Source: Rhodovibrionaceae bacterium (lineage in GTDB: Bacteria > Pseudomonadota > Alphaproteobacteria > Kiloniellales > DSM-21159). Taken from it: a stretch of DNA of 56,596 nucleotides. The notes under the pieces are model-generated. The model ran no database searches. It had not been told where the DNA came from and worked only from the letters and a program-made list of their open reading frames with translations. Location of the stretch: contig JANQMX010000094.1 of assembly GCA_028279885.1 (NCBI GenBank), positions 1 to 56,596 on the forward strand. Reading direction: 5' to 3'. Positions 23,847 to 33,402 of the stretch are shown here, piece by piece. Every line of letters begins with the position of its first letter. Within the stretch, counting starts at the first letter, position 1. Both the position numbers and the translations under genes were made by a program.

Positions 23847-25154
23847 CTATTCCGCGGCCGCGCCATAGGGGACGTTCTTGCGGCCGTAGCGCCGCACCCG
23901 CACGTTGGCCTGCTCGGCGTGGGCGACGAAGCCCTCCAGCATGCTCAGGCGCGAGCAGTAGGCGCCGATCTCCGCCGCCGCCTCGTCCGAGGTGACCTTC
24001 TGATAGCTGTGGGTCTTCAGGAACTTGCCGACCCAGAGGCCGCCGGTGTAGCGCCCCGCCTTCTTGGTTGGAAGGGTATGATTGGTGCCGATCACCTTAT
24101 CGCCGTTGGCCACGTTGGTGCGCGCGCCGAGAAAGAGCGCGCCGTAGCAGGTCATGTGCTCCAGGAACCAGTCGTCGCGCTCCGTCATCACCTGGACATG
24201 CTCCGAGGCGATCTCGTCGGCCACCTGCAGCATCTCCTCATAGCTGTCGCAGAGGATGACCTCGCCGTAGTCGCGCCAAGAGATCGATGCGGTATCGGCC
24301 GTCGGCAGGATCTCCAGCAGGCGGTCGATCTCGACCATGGTCTGCTCCGCCAGCCGGCGGGAGTTGGTGACCAGCACGGCGGGTGAGTTGTAGCCGTGCT
24401 CGGCTTGGCCAAGCAGGTCGGTCGCGCAGATCTCAGCATCTACCGTCTCGTCGGCGATCACCATGGTCTCGGTCGGTCCGGCGAAGAGGTCGATGCCAAC
24501 CCGGCCGAAGAGCTGGCGCTTGGCCTCGGCGACATAGGCGTTGCCCGGCCCGACCAGCATGTGCACCGGCTCGATGCTCTCGGTGCCGAGCGCCATGGCG
24601 CCAACGGCCTGGATGCCGCCGAGGGCATAGATCTCATGCGCGCCGCCGAGATGCATGGCCGCCACCACAGCCGGGTTCGGCTCACCCTTGAAGGGTGGCG
24701 TCGCCGCCACGATGCGCGGCACGCCGGCGACGGCAGCGGTCAGCACCGACATATGCGCCGAAGCCACCATGGGGAACTTGCCGGCCGGCACGTAGCAACC
24801 GACCGACTGCACCGGGATGTTCTTATGGCCCAGCACGACTCCCGGCATGGTCTCGATCTCGATGTCCTGCATGGACGCGCGCTGCGCCTCGGCGAAGGTG
24901 CGCACCTGTTTCTGCGCGAAGGCGATATCCTCCATATCGCGCGCGGAGACACGGTTGATGAAGGCGTCGATCTCAGAGGCGGAGAGGCGGAAGGACGGCG
25001 GGCTGTAGTCGTCGAACTTCTCGCTCAGCGCACGCACCGCCGTGTCGCCGCGCGCCTCGATATCGGCGAGCGTGGCTTCGACCACCTCGCGCACCTTGGC
25101 ATCGTCGGCGGCGCGATCCGCTTCCTGCTTACCCCGCTTCAGGTATTCGATCAT
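23847..25154 (-). CDS. Histidinol-dehydrogenase-like NAD-dependent dehydrogenase (HpsN-type candidate)
   Basis: Protein of 435 aa with the full HisD fold: '[27 protein letters not shown]', '[21 protein letters not shown]', '[10 protein letters not shown]', and zinc-site residues in '[14 protein letters not shown]' and 'LEGFVAHA'. True HisD is expected among histidine genes; here the neighbours are an SDR, a decayed TRAP binding protein and a LacI regulator. Together with '[22 protein letters not shown]' this suggests a catabolic paralogue such as 2,3-dihydroxypropane-1-sulfonate 3-dehydrogenase (HpsN). That substrate is inference, and a biosynthetic role cannot be excluded from this window alone. 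Confidence 0.8.
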   Translation of the reverse strand: MIEYLKRGKQEADRAADDAKVREVVEATLADIEARGDTAVRALSEKFDDYSPPSFRLSASEIDAFINRVSARDMEDIAFAQKQVRTFAEAQRASMQDIEIETMPGVVLGHKNIPVQSVGCYVPAGKFPMVASAHMSVLTAAVAGVPRIVAATPPFKGEPNPAVVAAMHLGGAHEIYALGGIQAVGAMALGTESIEPVHMLVGPGNAYVAEAKRQLFGRVGIDLFAGPTETMVIADETVDAEICATDLLGQAEHGYNSPAVLVTNSRRLAEQTMVEIDRLLEILPTADTASISWRDYGEVILCDSYEEMLQVADEIASEHVQVMTERDDWFLEHMTCYGALFLGARTNVANGDKVIGTNHTLPTKKAGRYTGGLWVGKFLKTHSYQKVTSDEAAAEIGAYCSRLSMLEGFVAHAEQANVRVRRYGRKNVPYGAAAE

Positions 25155-25202
25155 CCTATCCTCGTGTGTTGTAAGCTCATTGGCTGCCGCCGAACACCGG
25201 AC

Positions 25203-25602
25203 GTCGGTTCAGCATGCGGCTGCCGAATTCGAACGGTAGACGGCAGATTTGATGAAGCCGATCGCGCGACCGCCCTTGATCGCGTCCACCAGCTCGCCGT
25301 TGGTGCCGCGCACCCAGTCCGGCTCTACGCCGAGCAGCTTCATGATTTGCAGCGCGGCTCCTCGGCCGAGGAGCCGCGCTGACCCGGGCCGAATTTCTGC
25401 CCGGCGAAACGAGCCGCCCGCGCTCCATGCGCTTCAAGTTGTCGACCATCGCGCCGGTCTCGACCACGGAGGCCTGATAGCCGTCCGTCCCGGAGACGAT
25501 GAAGGCCAGGCGCGTCTCGGCACTGGCCGTTCGAGCCACGGCCGGCGGAGCGATGGGCACGACAGCCGCCAGGCGAATGCAGGATTTGAGCGTGATCCGT
25601 AG
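25203..25602 (-). pseudogene. Decayed TAXI-type TRAP transporter binding-protein gene
   Basis: Fragments of one TAXI-family solute receptor appear in three reading frames of the minus strand. A leader plus 'VVETGAMVDNLKRMERG' is followed, after an internal loss of well over 100 codons, by 'FAGQKFGPGQRGSSAE' in a second frame. Then 'IMKLLGVEPDWVRGTNGEL' and 'VDAIKGGRAIGFIKSA' appear in a third. The C-terminal ~100 residues are missing. The frame change falls within a 32-bp perfect palindrome. The intact gene presumably served uptake for the adjacent HisD-like/SDR pathway. The remaining reading frames cannot give a working receptor. Confidence 0.75.
25350..25381. repeat. 32-bp perfect palindrome inside the TAXI pseudogene
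   Basis: CAGCGCGGCTCCTCGG (25350-25365) is followed directly by its exact reverse complement (25366-25381), with no spacer. It coincides with the frame break in the pseudogene. A zero-spacer palindrome of this length is unusual in coding DNA and may mark the break-and-join point of the deletion. Confidence 0.85.
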
Positions 25603-26051
25603 ACCTCCCTAGGCTCGTTTTCTTTGTTTGCGAAACGTCACGTCATTCCTCCTTATCGCCTCAGAAAGGGTCTTGCAAAGGTTTTCATTTATATCCGAAA
25701 ATCTGACGATTGAAACGGTGACGCGCTCCGCTCCACGGTTCTTCGCCAAGATGAGCAACTGCAAGAATCGATGAGATTCAGAAAATAATGTCGTTATATC
25801 AAATCACTAAGCTTCCATTGCTCGACAACGAGGGATGCTGCAGTGCTTTGCCGACCACAACGAGTTACGATGTCGGTTTGCATAGGTTTGCGCAAATTGG
25901 CATGCTCAACCCCACCAAGACGTCAGAACCCTTCACACTTTGCGGACGACGCGGGCGCGATCACTACACTCACCCTGCGGTTCCGATCGCATCCCGACCC
26001 GAAGCAAGAAAAGCAGGTGCCTTGACCCCCCCGAAGAACGGCAAGTCGAAA
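25603..26051. other. Leader region of the LacI-type gene
   Basis: These ~450 bp are lower in GC than the flanks and contain AT-rich stretches (25681-25705, 25780-25800) suited to promoters. An open frame runs from about 25788 into the LacI gene, but its first 88 codons show no family features. GTTTGCGAAAC at 25628-25638 is a weak candidate operator. No other gene is supported. Confidence 0.4.
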
Positions 26052-27047
26052 ATGGAGCGCACAACGGCCGCAGACGTGGCGCGCGCCGCCGGCGTTTCGA
26101 TCAGCGCCGTCTCCCGCGCCTTCACGCCCAACGCCAGCATTGCCAAGCAGACCAAGTCACGGGTGATGCAGGCGGCAACGGCCCTGGGCTATCAGCCGAA
26201 CCCCTTGGCTCGCGGGCTGATCACCCGGCGCTCCGGCATGATCGCCCTGCTGATGAGCGAGGTGACCAACCCCTTCTATCCAGCGGTGCTGGAAACCTTT
26301 GCCCGTGCGCTCTCCAGCCGTGGAAAGCGGATCATGCTCTTCACACCGGGCGAGGACGAGCCCTTGGAGGCACTGCTACCCCAGGCGCTCGGCTATGGCG
26401 TCGAAGGCGTGGTCATCACCTCGGCACGACCGACGGCCGAGATGACGGCCGCCTGCGAATCGGCCCCGGTTCCCGTGGTGCTGTTCAACCGCACAGTAGA
26501 AGGAGCCGCGATCAGCGCGGTCGGCTGCGACAACGAGGCGGGCGGACGCAAGATTGCGGACTTCCTGGTCGAGAGCGGCCGAAAGCGGCCGGCTTTCGTT
26601 GCCGGGCTTGCCGGCGCCTCGACCAGCCTTTATCGCGAGCGCGGATTCACCGCCGGCCTGACCGCGGCCGGCCTGCCCACTCCGCCACGCCACGTGGGCG
26701 ACTTCACCTTCGAGGGCGGCCTGCGTGCGGCCGAGGAGCTGCTTGATTTAAAAGAGCAGCCGGACGCGATCTTCGCGGCAAACGACATCATGGCGCTGGG
26801 CGTCCTCGACGGCCTACGCCGGGTCGGCGGCCTGCGCGTTCCCGAAGACGTCTGGGTTGTCGGCTTCGACGACATTGCAGCGGCCGCTTGGCCCAGCTTC
26901 AGCCTCACCACCTTCCGGCAGCCGATCAAGCGCATGGTTGCCGAAACCTTGCGTATTCTGGAGTCGTCCGACGACGGCGCGCCGGTGCCCCCCTCCACCG
27001 TGCTGGTCCCCGGCCGCCTGATCGAGCGGAACTCGACGGCGGGCTAA
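26052..27047 (+). CDS. LacI-family transcriptional regulator
   Basis: Regulator of 331 aa. The LacI HTH starts immediately ('TAADVARAAGVSISAVSRAF', with hinge 'GYQPNPLARGLITRRS'). A periplasmic-binding-protein-like effector domain follows, with 'IALLMSEVTNPFYPAVLETFARAL', 'FNRTVEGAAISAVGCDN' and 'AIFAANDIMALGVLDGLRR'. I place the start at ATG 26052; the long upstream open frame is probably untranslated. It is divergent from the pseudogene/HisD-like/SDR group and most likely controls it. The effector is unknown. Confidence 0.88.
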   Translation: MERTTAADVARAAGVSISAVSRAFTPNASIAKQTKSRVMQAATALGYQPNPLARGLITRRSGMIALLMSEVTNPFYPAVLETFARALSSRGKRIMLFTPGEDEPLEALLPQALGYGVEGVVITSARPTAEMTAACESAPVPVVLFNRTVEGAAISAVGCDNEAGGRKIADFLVESGRKRPAFVAGLAGASTSLYRERGFTAGLTAAGLPTPPRHVGDFTFEGGLRAAEELLDLKEQPDAIFAANDIMALGVLDGLRRVGGLRVPEDVWVVGFDDIAAAAWPSFSLTTFRQPIKRMVAETLRILESSDDGAPVPPSTVLVPGRLIERNSTAG

Positions 27048-27077
27048 GAGCTTCAAATATCGGTCAGGGCCTCGATG

Positions 27078-27109
27078 CCGCTGGCAGCCGTCCGTGCGCC
27101 TGCCAGCGG
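27078..27109. terminator. Hairpin between convergent LacI-type and fumarase genes
   Basis: CCGCTGGCAG (27078-27087) and CTGCCAGCGG (27100-27109) form a perfect 10-bp stem with a 12-nt loop in the 72-bp gap between convergent genes. The AT-rich AGTTATTAG lies on the plus side. It is probably bidirectional. Confidence 0.6.
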
Positions 27110-27119
27110 AAGCGAGTTA

Positions 27120-28754
27120 TTAGCCGGGTGTGTGCTGGGCGAAAAAGTCGCCGCCCTTATCGTCGATCACCACGAAGGCCGGGAAGTCGCGGACACGGAT
27201 GCGCTGTACGGCCTCCATCCCGAACTCGGGATAAGCGATGGTCTCGACCTCTTCGATGACGTTGCGGCCCAGCGCGGCGGCGGCTCCACCGATCGAGCCG
27301 AGATAGAAGCCGCCGTGCGCCTTGCAGGACTCCGCGACCTGGCGAGAGCGGTTGCCTTTGGCGAGGGTGACCATGCTACCGCCGACGGCCTGGAACTCGG
27401 GCACGTAAGGGTCCATGCGCGCCGCCGTCGTCGGGCCGAAAGAGCCGGAGGCATAGCCTTCCGGCGTCTTGGCAGGACCGGCATAGTAGATCGGGTGGTC
27501 CATCATGTAGGACGGCAGGCTCTCGCCGGCCGAGAGCCGCTTGGACAGCTCGGCATGCACCATGTCGCGGGCGACAATCATGGTTCCGGTCAGCAGGACG
27601 GGCGCGGAAATCGGCAGCGTGGTGAGGGTCTGGCGGATGCTCGCCATCGGCTGATCGAGGTCGATCCGCGTCGGCTCCATCGCGTCGAGATCGGCCTCCG
27701 GCAGATACTTGGCCGGCTCGGTCTCCAGCGCCTCGAGCCAGATGCCATCCCGGTCGATCCGCGCTTTGATCTGACGATCTGCCGAACAGCTGACGCCAAG
27801 CCCGACCGGCAGGCTCGCACCGTGGCGCGGCAAGCGGATGACGCGGACATCGTGGCAGAAGTACTTGCCGCCGAACTGCGCGCCAATGCCCATGGTGTGC
27901 GTGAGGGCGTGGACCTCGCGCTCCATCTCCAGGTCTCGGAAGGCCCGCCCCGAGGCATCGCCGCTGGTGGGAAGGTTGTCCAACGCTTTGGTGGACGCGA
28001 GCTTGACGGTCTTCAGCGTCTGCTCCGCGGACAGTCCGCCAATCACGATGACGAGATGATAAGGCGGACAGGCGGCCGTCCCGAGCGTCCGGATCTTCTC
28101 GTCCAGAAACGCCATCAGCCGGTCCCTCTCCAGCAAACGCCTCGTCTGCTGAAAGAGGAAGGTCTTGTTTGCCGAGCCGCCGCCCTTGGCGACGAACACC
28201 AGCTCGAAACTGCCGCCGGGTCCGGCCTCGATGTCGATCTGGGCCGGCAGGTTCGTGCCGGTGTTCTTCTCCTCGAACATGGCGAGCGGTGCCATCTGGC
28301 TGAACCGCAGGTTCTGCGTTTCCCACGTCCGTTCAACGCCTGCCGACAGAGCGGCGCGCAGGTCTCCCTCGACCAGCACCTCCTGGCCCTTGCGGCCGAC
28401 CACGATGGCGGTGCCGGTATCCTGACAGCTTGGAAACTCGAGCGCCGAGGAGATGACAGCGTTCTTCAACAGCTCCAGCGCCACGAAGCGATCATTCTCC
28501 GAGGCCTCCGGGTCTTCGAGGATAGACGCCAGCTGCGCGAGGTGGGCAGGGCGGAAAAGATGCGACACATCGGCGAAGGCCTGCTCGGCCAGCCGCGACA
28601 GCGCATCGGCCTCGACCGTCAGGAACTGCCGGTCACCAAAAGCCTGGAGCGCGACCCCGTCGCGCTCCAGAAGGCGATAGACCGTATCGCTCGGTCCGTA
28701 ATAGCTGTCGCTGAACGTCTGCTGTTGCGCCAGCGCGTCAGATGGTCCTGCCAC
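27120..28754 (-). CDS. Class I [4Fe-4S] fumarate hydratase family protein (fumarase/mesaconase)
   Basis: Iron-sulfur hydro-lyase of 544 aa, close to E. coli FumA (548). The three cluster cysteines are present at a constant offset from FumA: C110 ('[11 protein letters not shown]'), C229 ('[11 protein letters not shown]') and C323 ('[10 protein letters not shown]'). Other landmarks are '[15 protein letters not shown]', '[14 protein letters not shown]' and '[14 protein letters not shown]'. The start is GTG at 28754, 6 nt after GGAGG and overlapping the SDR 3' end by 17 bp; a longer frame upstream merely reads through that SDR. Class I enzymes include mesaconase and tartrate dehydratase-like activities, and the catabolic operon makes an alternative to central fumarase plausible. 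Confidence 0.9.
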   Translation of the reverse strand: MAGPSDALAQQQTFSDSYYGPSDTVYRLLERDGVALQAFGDRQFLTVEADALSRLAEQAFADVSHLFRPAHLAQLASILEDPEASENDRFVALELLKNAVISSALEFPSCQDTGTAIVVGRKGQEVLVEGDLRAALSAGVERTWETQNLRFSQMAPLAMFEEKNTGTNLPAQIDIEAGPGGSFELVFVAKGGGSANKTFLFQQTRRLLERDRLMAFLDEKIRTLGTAACPPYHLVIVIGGLSAEQTLKTVKLASTKALDNLPTSGDASGRAFRDLEMEREVHALTHTMGIGAQFGGKYFCHDVRVIRLPRHGASLPVGLGVSCSADRQIKARIDRDGIWLEALETEPAKYLPEADLDAMEPTRIDLDQPMASIRQTLTTLPISAPVLLTGTMIVARDMVHAELSKRLSAGESLPSYMMDHPIYYAGPAKTPEGYASGSFGPTTAARMDPYVPEFQAVGGSMVTLAKGNRSRQVAESCKAHGGFYLGSIGGAAAALGRNVIEEVETIAYPEFGMEAVQRIRVRDFPAFVVIDDKGGDFFAQHTPG

Positions 28755-29487
28755 CGTCAACCTCCAATACAACGCCCGTGAGGAACTCGGCCTCGTCTGA
28801 GGCGAGATAGAGCGCCGCGTTGGCCATGTCCATAGGGTCGCAAAGCCGTCCCATCGGGATTGTGGAGATAAACTTCGCGCGGTTCTCCGGCGTGTCCGGC
28901 GCGCCCATGAAGGTCTCGAGCAAGGCCGTCGTGCCCATGACCGGCGCGAGGCAACAGACTCGGATTTTGTCCGGTGCCAGCTCGACCGCAAGGGACTTGG
29001 TCATCAAGTTCACCGCCCCTTTGGAGGAGTTGTACCACGTGAGGCCCGGCCGCGGCCGGATCCCCGCCGTCGAGCCGACATTGAGCATCACGCCGCCGCC
29101 CCGGGACCGGAAGTGCGGAACGATGGCCCTGGTGGCATGAAAGATCGAGAGCACGTTGATGTCGTAGACCTTCCGAAAGGTTTCCTCATCGACATCGAGC
29201 AATGGCTGGTTCGGATAGCTCCAGCCGGCGTTGTTGATCAGGATGTCGATCTTTCCAAAGGCCGAGATGGTGCCTTCGATCGCGGCATTGACGTCCTCGG
29301 CCTTCGAGACATCGCAGGTAATGGCCGTCGCCGCCTGACCGATGGCATCGGCCACCGCGCGGGCGCCCTCCCCGTTCAGGTCGACGATGGCGACTTCGGC
29401 CCCCTCTTCCGCGAAACGCTCCGCCATGGCCTTACCGAAACCCGAGGCTGCACCGGTGATGAGGGCGGTCTTGTCCTTGAGACGCAC
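28738..29487 (-). CDS. Short-chain dehydrogenase/reductase
   Basis: Classical SDR of 249 aa. TGAASGFG (11-18) is the cofactor loop, 'INNAGWSYP' the structural NNAG, and the active site is Ser in 'NVGSTAGI' with Tyr/Lys in '[10 protein letters not shown]'. The end reads '[20 protein letters not shown]'. Asp37 in '[10 protein letters not shown]' suggests NAD preference. It lies 26 bp after the aldehyde dehydrogenase gene and overlaps the fumarase-family gene, so it is part of the importer operon. It would oxidise a hydroxy group of the imported compound or an intermediate. Confidence 0.9.
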   Translation of the reverse strand: MRLKDKTALITGAASGFGKAMAERFAEEGAEVAIVDLNGEGARAVADAIGQAATAITCDVSKAEDVNAAIEGTISAFGKIDILINNAGWSYPNQPLLDVDEETFRKVYDINVLSIFHATRAIVPHFRSRGGGVMLNVGSTAGIRPRPGLTWYNSSKGAVNLMTKSLAVELAPDKIRVCCLAPVMGTTALLETFMGAPDTPENRAKFISTIPMGRLCDPMDMANAALYLASDEAEFLTGVVLEVDGGRTI

Positions 29488-29513
29488 GATCCTTGCTCCA
29501 AACCTTGTTTTTA

Positions 29514-30977
29514 TTAGCCGTGGTTCTGCACGATGGTCTTCAACAGCGAGAACTCATGCAAGGCCGCAAAGCCCTTTTCGCGCCCGTGCCCGGACTTGCG
29601 CACGCCGCCGAACGGCAGCTCGATGCCGCCGCCGGCGCCGTAGCTGTTGATGAAGACCTGGCCGCAGCGGAGCGCCTTGGCCATGCGCATCTGCCGGCTG
29701 CCGTCCCGGGTCCACAGGCCGGCAACCAGCCCGTAGTCCGTATCATTGGCGATGCGGACGGCATCGGCCTCGTCCTCGAAAGGAATGCAGGACAGCACCG
29801 GGCCGAAGACCTCATCCCGCGCCAAGGGATCGCTTTCCGCGACCTGACCGAACAAGGCCGGCGCAACGTAGTAGCCGCCCTCGGGCGCGCTGGCGGAGAC
29901 CTTGCCGCGCGCGATCAGCGTTGCGGAGGGGGCTTCGGCGGCGTCAATGAAAGAGTCGACCCGCGCCTTCTGCTTGGCCGAGATCAGGGCGCCGAGGTCG
30001 CCATCTTCGGCGTGCGGCGCGGCCGTGAGAGCAGAGAAGCGCTCGCTCAAAGCGGCCATGACCTTGTCGTAGATCGACTTCTGCACCAGAGCGCGCGAAC
30101 CGGCCGAGCAGGTCTGCCCGCCGTTCTGCACGATCGCATTGGCCAGTACCGGAATGGCCTGCTCCAGGTCAGCGTCCTCGAAGAGGATCTGGGGCGACTT
30201 GCCGCCAAGCTCCAAGGTGCAGCCAATGTGGTTCTTGGCGGCCGCGATCTGCACCAAGGTGCCGACCTCGGGCGAGCCGGTGAAGGACAGGAAGTCGATG
30301 CCGGCATGGGCGCTCAACGCCGCGCCTGCGACCTCGCCCGCGCCGGTGACAAGATTGATGGCCCCTTCGGGGAATCCGACCTCCATGGCCAAGGCGGCGA
30401 GGCGAATGGGGGTCAGGCAAGCCTCTTCCGCCGGCTTCAGCACCGTGGCGTTCCCCATGGCCAAGGCCGGAGCCAAAGTCCGGCCGAACATCTGCGCCGG
30501 ATAGTTCCAGGGAATGATGTGGCCGGTCACGCCGTAAGGCTCGCGCACCGCCTGCACATGGAAGCCGCTCAGGAAGGGAATGGTCTCGCCATGCACCTTG
30601 TCGGCGGCCGCGCCGTAGAACTCGAAGTAGCGCGCGGCCGCCACCATGTCGGCCCGCGCCTGCTTCATGGGCTTGCCCGTGTCCCGCGCCTCGATCTCCG
30701 CCAAGGCTTCGGCGTTCTCGGCAATCTTCTCGCCAAGCTTGGTCAGCAGCCTCCCCCGTTCTACGGCCGTCAGCTTCGACCAGGCGCCGCCCTCAAAGGC
30801 AGCGCGCGCGGCGGCGACCGCATCGGCAATGTCCTCGATACCGCCGGCCGCGATTTCAGCGAAAGGCTTGCCGTCGCTGGGGCACAGCACGGCCATGGTC
30901 TCGCCGCTGGCGGCAGGCCGCCATTGGCCAGCGATCAGGCACTCGTTTCGTTGAGGCAGCGGGCTTTGCTCGTTCAT
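29514..30977 (-). CDS. NAD(P)-dependent aldehyde dehydrogenase
   Basis: Enzyme of 487 aa with complete ALDH machinery: 'PWNYPAQMFG' (156-165), 'FTGSPEVG' at the cofactor fold (232-239), general base E256 in 'LELGGKSPQ', nucleophile C290 in 'GGQTCSAGSR', and 'EVFGPVLS' near the C-terminus. It resembles betaine-aldehyde and gamma-aminobutyraldehyde dehydrogenases but substrate is not fixed by these motifs. The start overlaps the LivF-like stop by 4 bp (ATGA). With the SDR it could take an alcohol to the carboxylate. Confidence 0.92.
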   Translation of the reverse strand: MNEQSPLPQRNECLIAGQWRPAASGETMAVLCPSDGKPFAEIAAGGIEDIADAVAAARAAFEGGAWSKLTAVERGRLLTKLGEKIAENAEALAEIEARDTGKPMKQARADMVAAARYFEFYGAAADKVHGETIPFLSGFHVQAVREPYGVTGHIIPWNYPAQMFGRTLAPALAMGNATVLKPAEEACLTPIRLAALAMEVGFPEGAINLVTGAGEVAGAALSAHAGIDFLSFTGSPEVGTLVQIAAAKNHIGCTLELGGKSPQILFEDADLEQAIPVLANAIVQNGGQTCSAGSRALVQKSIYDKVMAALSERFSALTAAPHAEDGDLGALISAKQKARVDSFIDAAEAPSATLIARGKVSASAPEGGYYVAPALFGQVAESDPLARDEVFGPVLSCIPFEDEADAVRIANDTDYGLVAGLWTRDGSRQMRMAKALRCGQVFINSYGAGGGIELPFGGVRKSGHGREKGFAALHEFSLLKTIVQNHG

Positions 30978-31657
30978 GCATCCACCTTTTCAGCGTCGAG
31001 CTCCCCTTCGCGCACTTCGCCGCGCTCAATCACCAGAGCGCGGTCGGCGAACCTTCGGAGCAGCCCGGGATTGGATTCCGTGATGATCAGCGTGACCTCC
31101 CGGTCGCGGTCGCGCAGCGCCCGCAGGGCTTCGGCGTAGCGGCTGGCGAGCGCCGGCGCCAAACCTTGGAAAGGCTCGTCCAGCATGATCAGCCGGGAGC
31201 CAATCATCAAAGCGCGGCCCAGGGCAACCATCTTGCCCTGACCGCCCGAAACCATGCCGGCCGGCCGCCTGGCCAAGGCTTTCAATTCGGGAAGAATGTC
31301 GTAGGCGCGGTCGAGACCGGCCTGGAGCTGCGCGTCGCTATAGCCGGCCACTTGCCCCGGCATCAAAATGTTCTCTTCGACGCTGAACGCCGAGAAGAGA
31401 CGCCGGTCCTCCGGCGCATAGCCGATGCCGAGGCGCGGGCGCTTGGCCGGCGCCACTGCGGTCAAGTCCTTGCCGTCGAAGCGGATGGTGCCGCGGACCT
31501 GCGTCAAACCCATGACGGACTTGAGCGTGGTGGTCTTGCCCGCGCCGTTGCGGCCGATCAGAGCGACGGTTTCGGCGGGCTCGATGGAGAAGGAGATCTG
31601 CCGCAAGATCTGCACGCCGGCGATCGCAACGTCGACCTGGTCGAAGCTCAGCATCAT
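30974..31657 (-). CDS. livF: ABC transporter ATP-binding protein, LivF type
   Basis: ATPase of 227 aa, one of the two nucleotide-binding subunits of a HAAT-family importer. Walker A 'LIGRNGAGKTT', the LivF-like 'GIGYAPEDRRLFSAFSVEENI', a signature reading 'VSGGQGKMVALGRAL' (VSGGQ), and Walker B 'RLIMLDEPFQGLAP' are visible. It is coupled by ATGA overlaps to livG upstream and the aldehyde dehydrogenase downstream. The size is normal. The transported substrate may be a branched-chain amino acid or another organic acid. Confidence 0.9.
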   Translation of the reverse strand: MMLSFDQVDVAIAGVQILRQISFSIEPAETVALIGRNGAGKTTTLKSVMGLTQVRGTIRFDGKDLTAVAPAKRPRLGIGYAPEDRRLFSAFSVEENILMPGQVAGYSDAQLQAGLDRAYDILPELKALARRPAGMVSGGQGKMVALGRALMIGSRLIMLDEPFQGLAPALASRYAEALRALRDRDREVTLIITESNPGLLRRFADRALVIERGEVREGELDAEKVDA

Positions 31658-32406
31658 AGCTCCTCTCCGATCACATCGCGAATGACGTCCGGATGCTCCA
31701 GGACCTCTTGCGGCGTGCCGCGAAGCTGAACCGCTCCCGCTGCCCAGACGGCCACCTCATCCGCATACTTCTCGACGATGCCCATATCGTGCTCAACGAA
31801 GACGCTGGTGACCTTCGCCTCCGCCAGCGCGCGGGTCAGGATATCCATCACGCCGAACTTCTCCGATGAGGCGACACCGGAGGTCGGCTCGTCCAAGAGA
31901 AGCAGCTTGGGCCGCAGGGCCAAGGCGACGGCAATGTCGATCAGCTTGCGCTGTCCTTCCGGCAGCTCGTTGACCAAACGGTCGGAGACCTGCGCGCAGT
32001 TCACCAGCTCCAAGAGGTGCATCATCTCATCGCGCTCGGGGATCTGGCCGAGCTTCATGAAAGGTGCCCAGCGCTGCTCCCGCGCCGCCGCGGCGATCAG
32101 GAGATTCTCTAAGGCTGTGTGCTCGGAGAAGAGCTGCGGAATCTGAAAGGCCCGCGCCACCCCCATCCGCGTGATCTGCCGCGGTGATTTCTGCGTCACC
32201 TCGCGCCCACAGAAGTAGACGTTGCCTTTGTTCGGCTTGGTGTAGCCGGTGCAGATGTTGAGAAAAGTGGTCTTGCCGGCGCCGTTCGGTCCGATGATCG
32301 CGAGGTTCTTGCCGGCGTGGATCTCGACGCTGACATTGTCCGCCGCGATGACGCCGCCGAAGTTGATTTCCAAGCCTTTGGTTTCGAGCAGGATTTCGGA
32401 CGTCAT
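31654..32406 (-). CDS. livG: ABC transporter ATP-binding protein, LivG type
   Basis: ATPase of 250 aa. Walker A 'IIGPNGAGKTTFLNI' (33-47), LivG-type 'GVARAFQIPQLFSEHTALENL', a signature reading 'ELPEGQRKLIDIAVALALRP' in place of LSGGQ, Walker B 'LLLLDEPTSGV', and 'VFVEHDMGIVEKYAD' with the switch His. The signature deviation LPEGQ is seen in other LivG-like proteins. It overlaps livM by 4 bp. It should pair with the LivF subunit encoded next. Confidence 0.9.
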   Translation of the reverse strand: MTSEILLETKGLEINFGGVIAADNVSVEIHAGKNLAIIGPNGAGKTTFLNICTGYTKPNKGNVYFCGREVTQKSPRQITRMGVARAFQIPQLFSEHTALENLLIAAAAREQRWAPFMKLGQIPERDEMMHLLELVNCAQVSDRLVNELPEGQRKLIDIAVALALRPKLLLLDEPTSGVASSEKFGVMDILTRALAEAKVTSVFVEHDMGIVEKYADEVAVWAAGAVQLRGTPQEVLEHPDVIRDVIGEEL

Positions 32407-33395
32407 TCCGCCGCTCCCGGCACACGCTTCTCTTGCGGTTCCTTTGCTTGCGGCTTCTTGCTTTCCAGTCGATCCATCAGGCGCTCATAGAGGCCGACGA
32501 GACCGCGCGAGGCGAAGAGGATGATGGCCAGCAGGAAGAAGCCGAGCACCATCTGCCACACGTCCGCGGCGAAGGCGGCCGCGTTGACCCGCACGGCTTC
32601 GTAGATGATGGCGCCGACGAAGGCGCCGGCGACGGAGCCCGCGCCACCGAGAATGGCGATGAAAACGAGCTCGCCCGAGCGGATCCACCAGGCATACTCC
32701 GGCGTCACGATGCCCTGCGCCACCGCCATCAAGACGCCGCCGAGGCCGCAGAGTCCGGCCGAGACGACATAGCCGACCAAGAGCGTGCGCCGCGCCGAAA
32801 TGCCGAGGTATTCGAGGCGGGTCTCGTTGGTCTTGATGGTCTTGAACATGTTGCCGATCGGCGACGACAGGAAGCGATGGATGCAAAAGGCCACGGCGAC
32901 GCAAAGCACGAGGGATCCATAGAACAGCAGCGTCTCGAAGCCGGCGCGCTCCATCTCGATGCCGACGACGGTCGGACGGGCCACCTGCATGCCGTCGGCG
33001 CCGCCTGTCACGTGATAGAACTTCTCCAAGATCGAATAGAAGATCATCGAGAAGGCCAGGTTCAGCATGCCGAAGAAGATATGCCGGTAGCGCACCACGA
33101 AGAGCCCGACCATCAGGCCGAAGAAGAGCGAGGCGCCGAGGCCCAGCACGATCATCATGACCAGCTCGCCGCCGGCGAAGGCCTCGCCCAGGAAGGCGGC
33201 CGAATAGGCGGCGACGGCAAAAAACAGCGCGTGGCCGAAGGAGACCTGCCCGGCGTGGAGCAGCAGAACGATTCCGAGAACGGCGAGCCCTTTGGCCAAA
33301 GCCAAGGTCAGCACCACCTGCGACCAGGGCGCGACCAGCGGCAAGAGCGCAACGATCGCCAGCAGAACGATAGGGACGGCTATGCGGAGCGTCAT
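32403..33395 (-). CDS. livM: ABC transporter permease, LivM type
   Basis: Inner-membrane permease of 330 aa with eight to nine hydrophobic helices. 'LHAGQVSFGHALFFAVAAYSAAF', 'MFKTIKTNETRLEYLGISARRTLLVGYVVSAGLCG' and 'GIVTPEYAWWIRSGELVFIAILGGAGSVAG' are LivM hallmarks. The C-terminal ~25 residues are charged and cytoplasmic. It starts 7 bp after the livH stop. Confidence 0.92.
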   Translation of the reverse strand: MTLRIAVPIVLLAIVALLPLVAPWSQVVLTLALAKGLAVLGIVLLLHAGQVSFGHALFFAVAAYSAAFLGEAFAGGELVMMIVLGLGASLFFGLMVGLFVVRYRHIFFGMLNLAFSMIFYSILEKFYHVTGGADGMQVARPTVVGIEMERAGFETLLFYGSLVLCVAVAFCIHRFLSSPIGNMFKTIKTNETRLEYLGISARRTLLVGYVVSAGLCGLGGVLMAVAQGIVTPEYAWWIRSGELVFIAILGGAGSVAGAFVGAIIYEAVRVNAAAFAADVWQMVLGFFLLAIILFASRGLVGLYERLMDRLESKKPQAKEPQEKRVPGAAE

Positions 33396-33402
33396 GGCCG
33401 GC

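Noticed and set aside
25788-26051. 88-codon N-terminal extension of the LacI-type regulator
   Set aside because: LacI proteins begin at the DNA-binding helix; the extension lacks homology features and the ATG at 26052 gives the usual start.
28755-28991. N-terminal extension of the fumarase-family frame
   Set aside because: It reads through the SDR gene in another frame, is Ser/Arg-rich, and the GTG at 28754 with GGAGG gives the normal FumA length.
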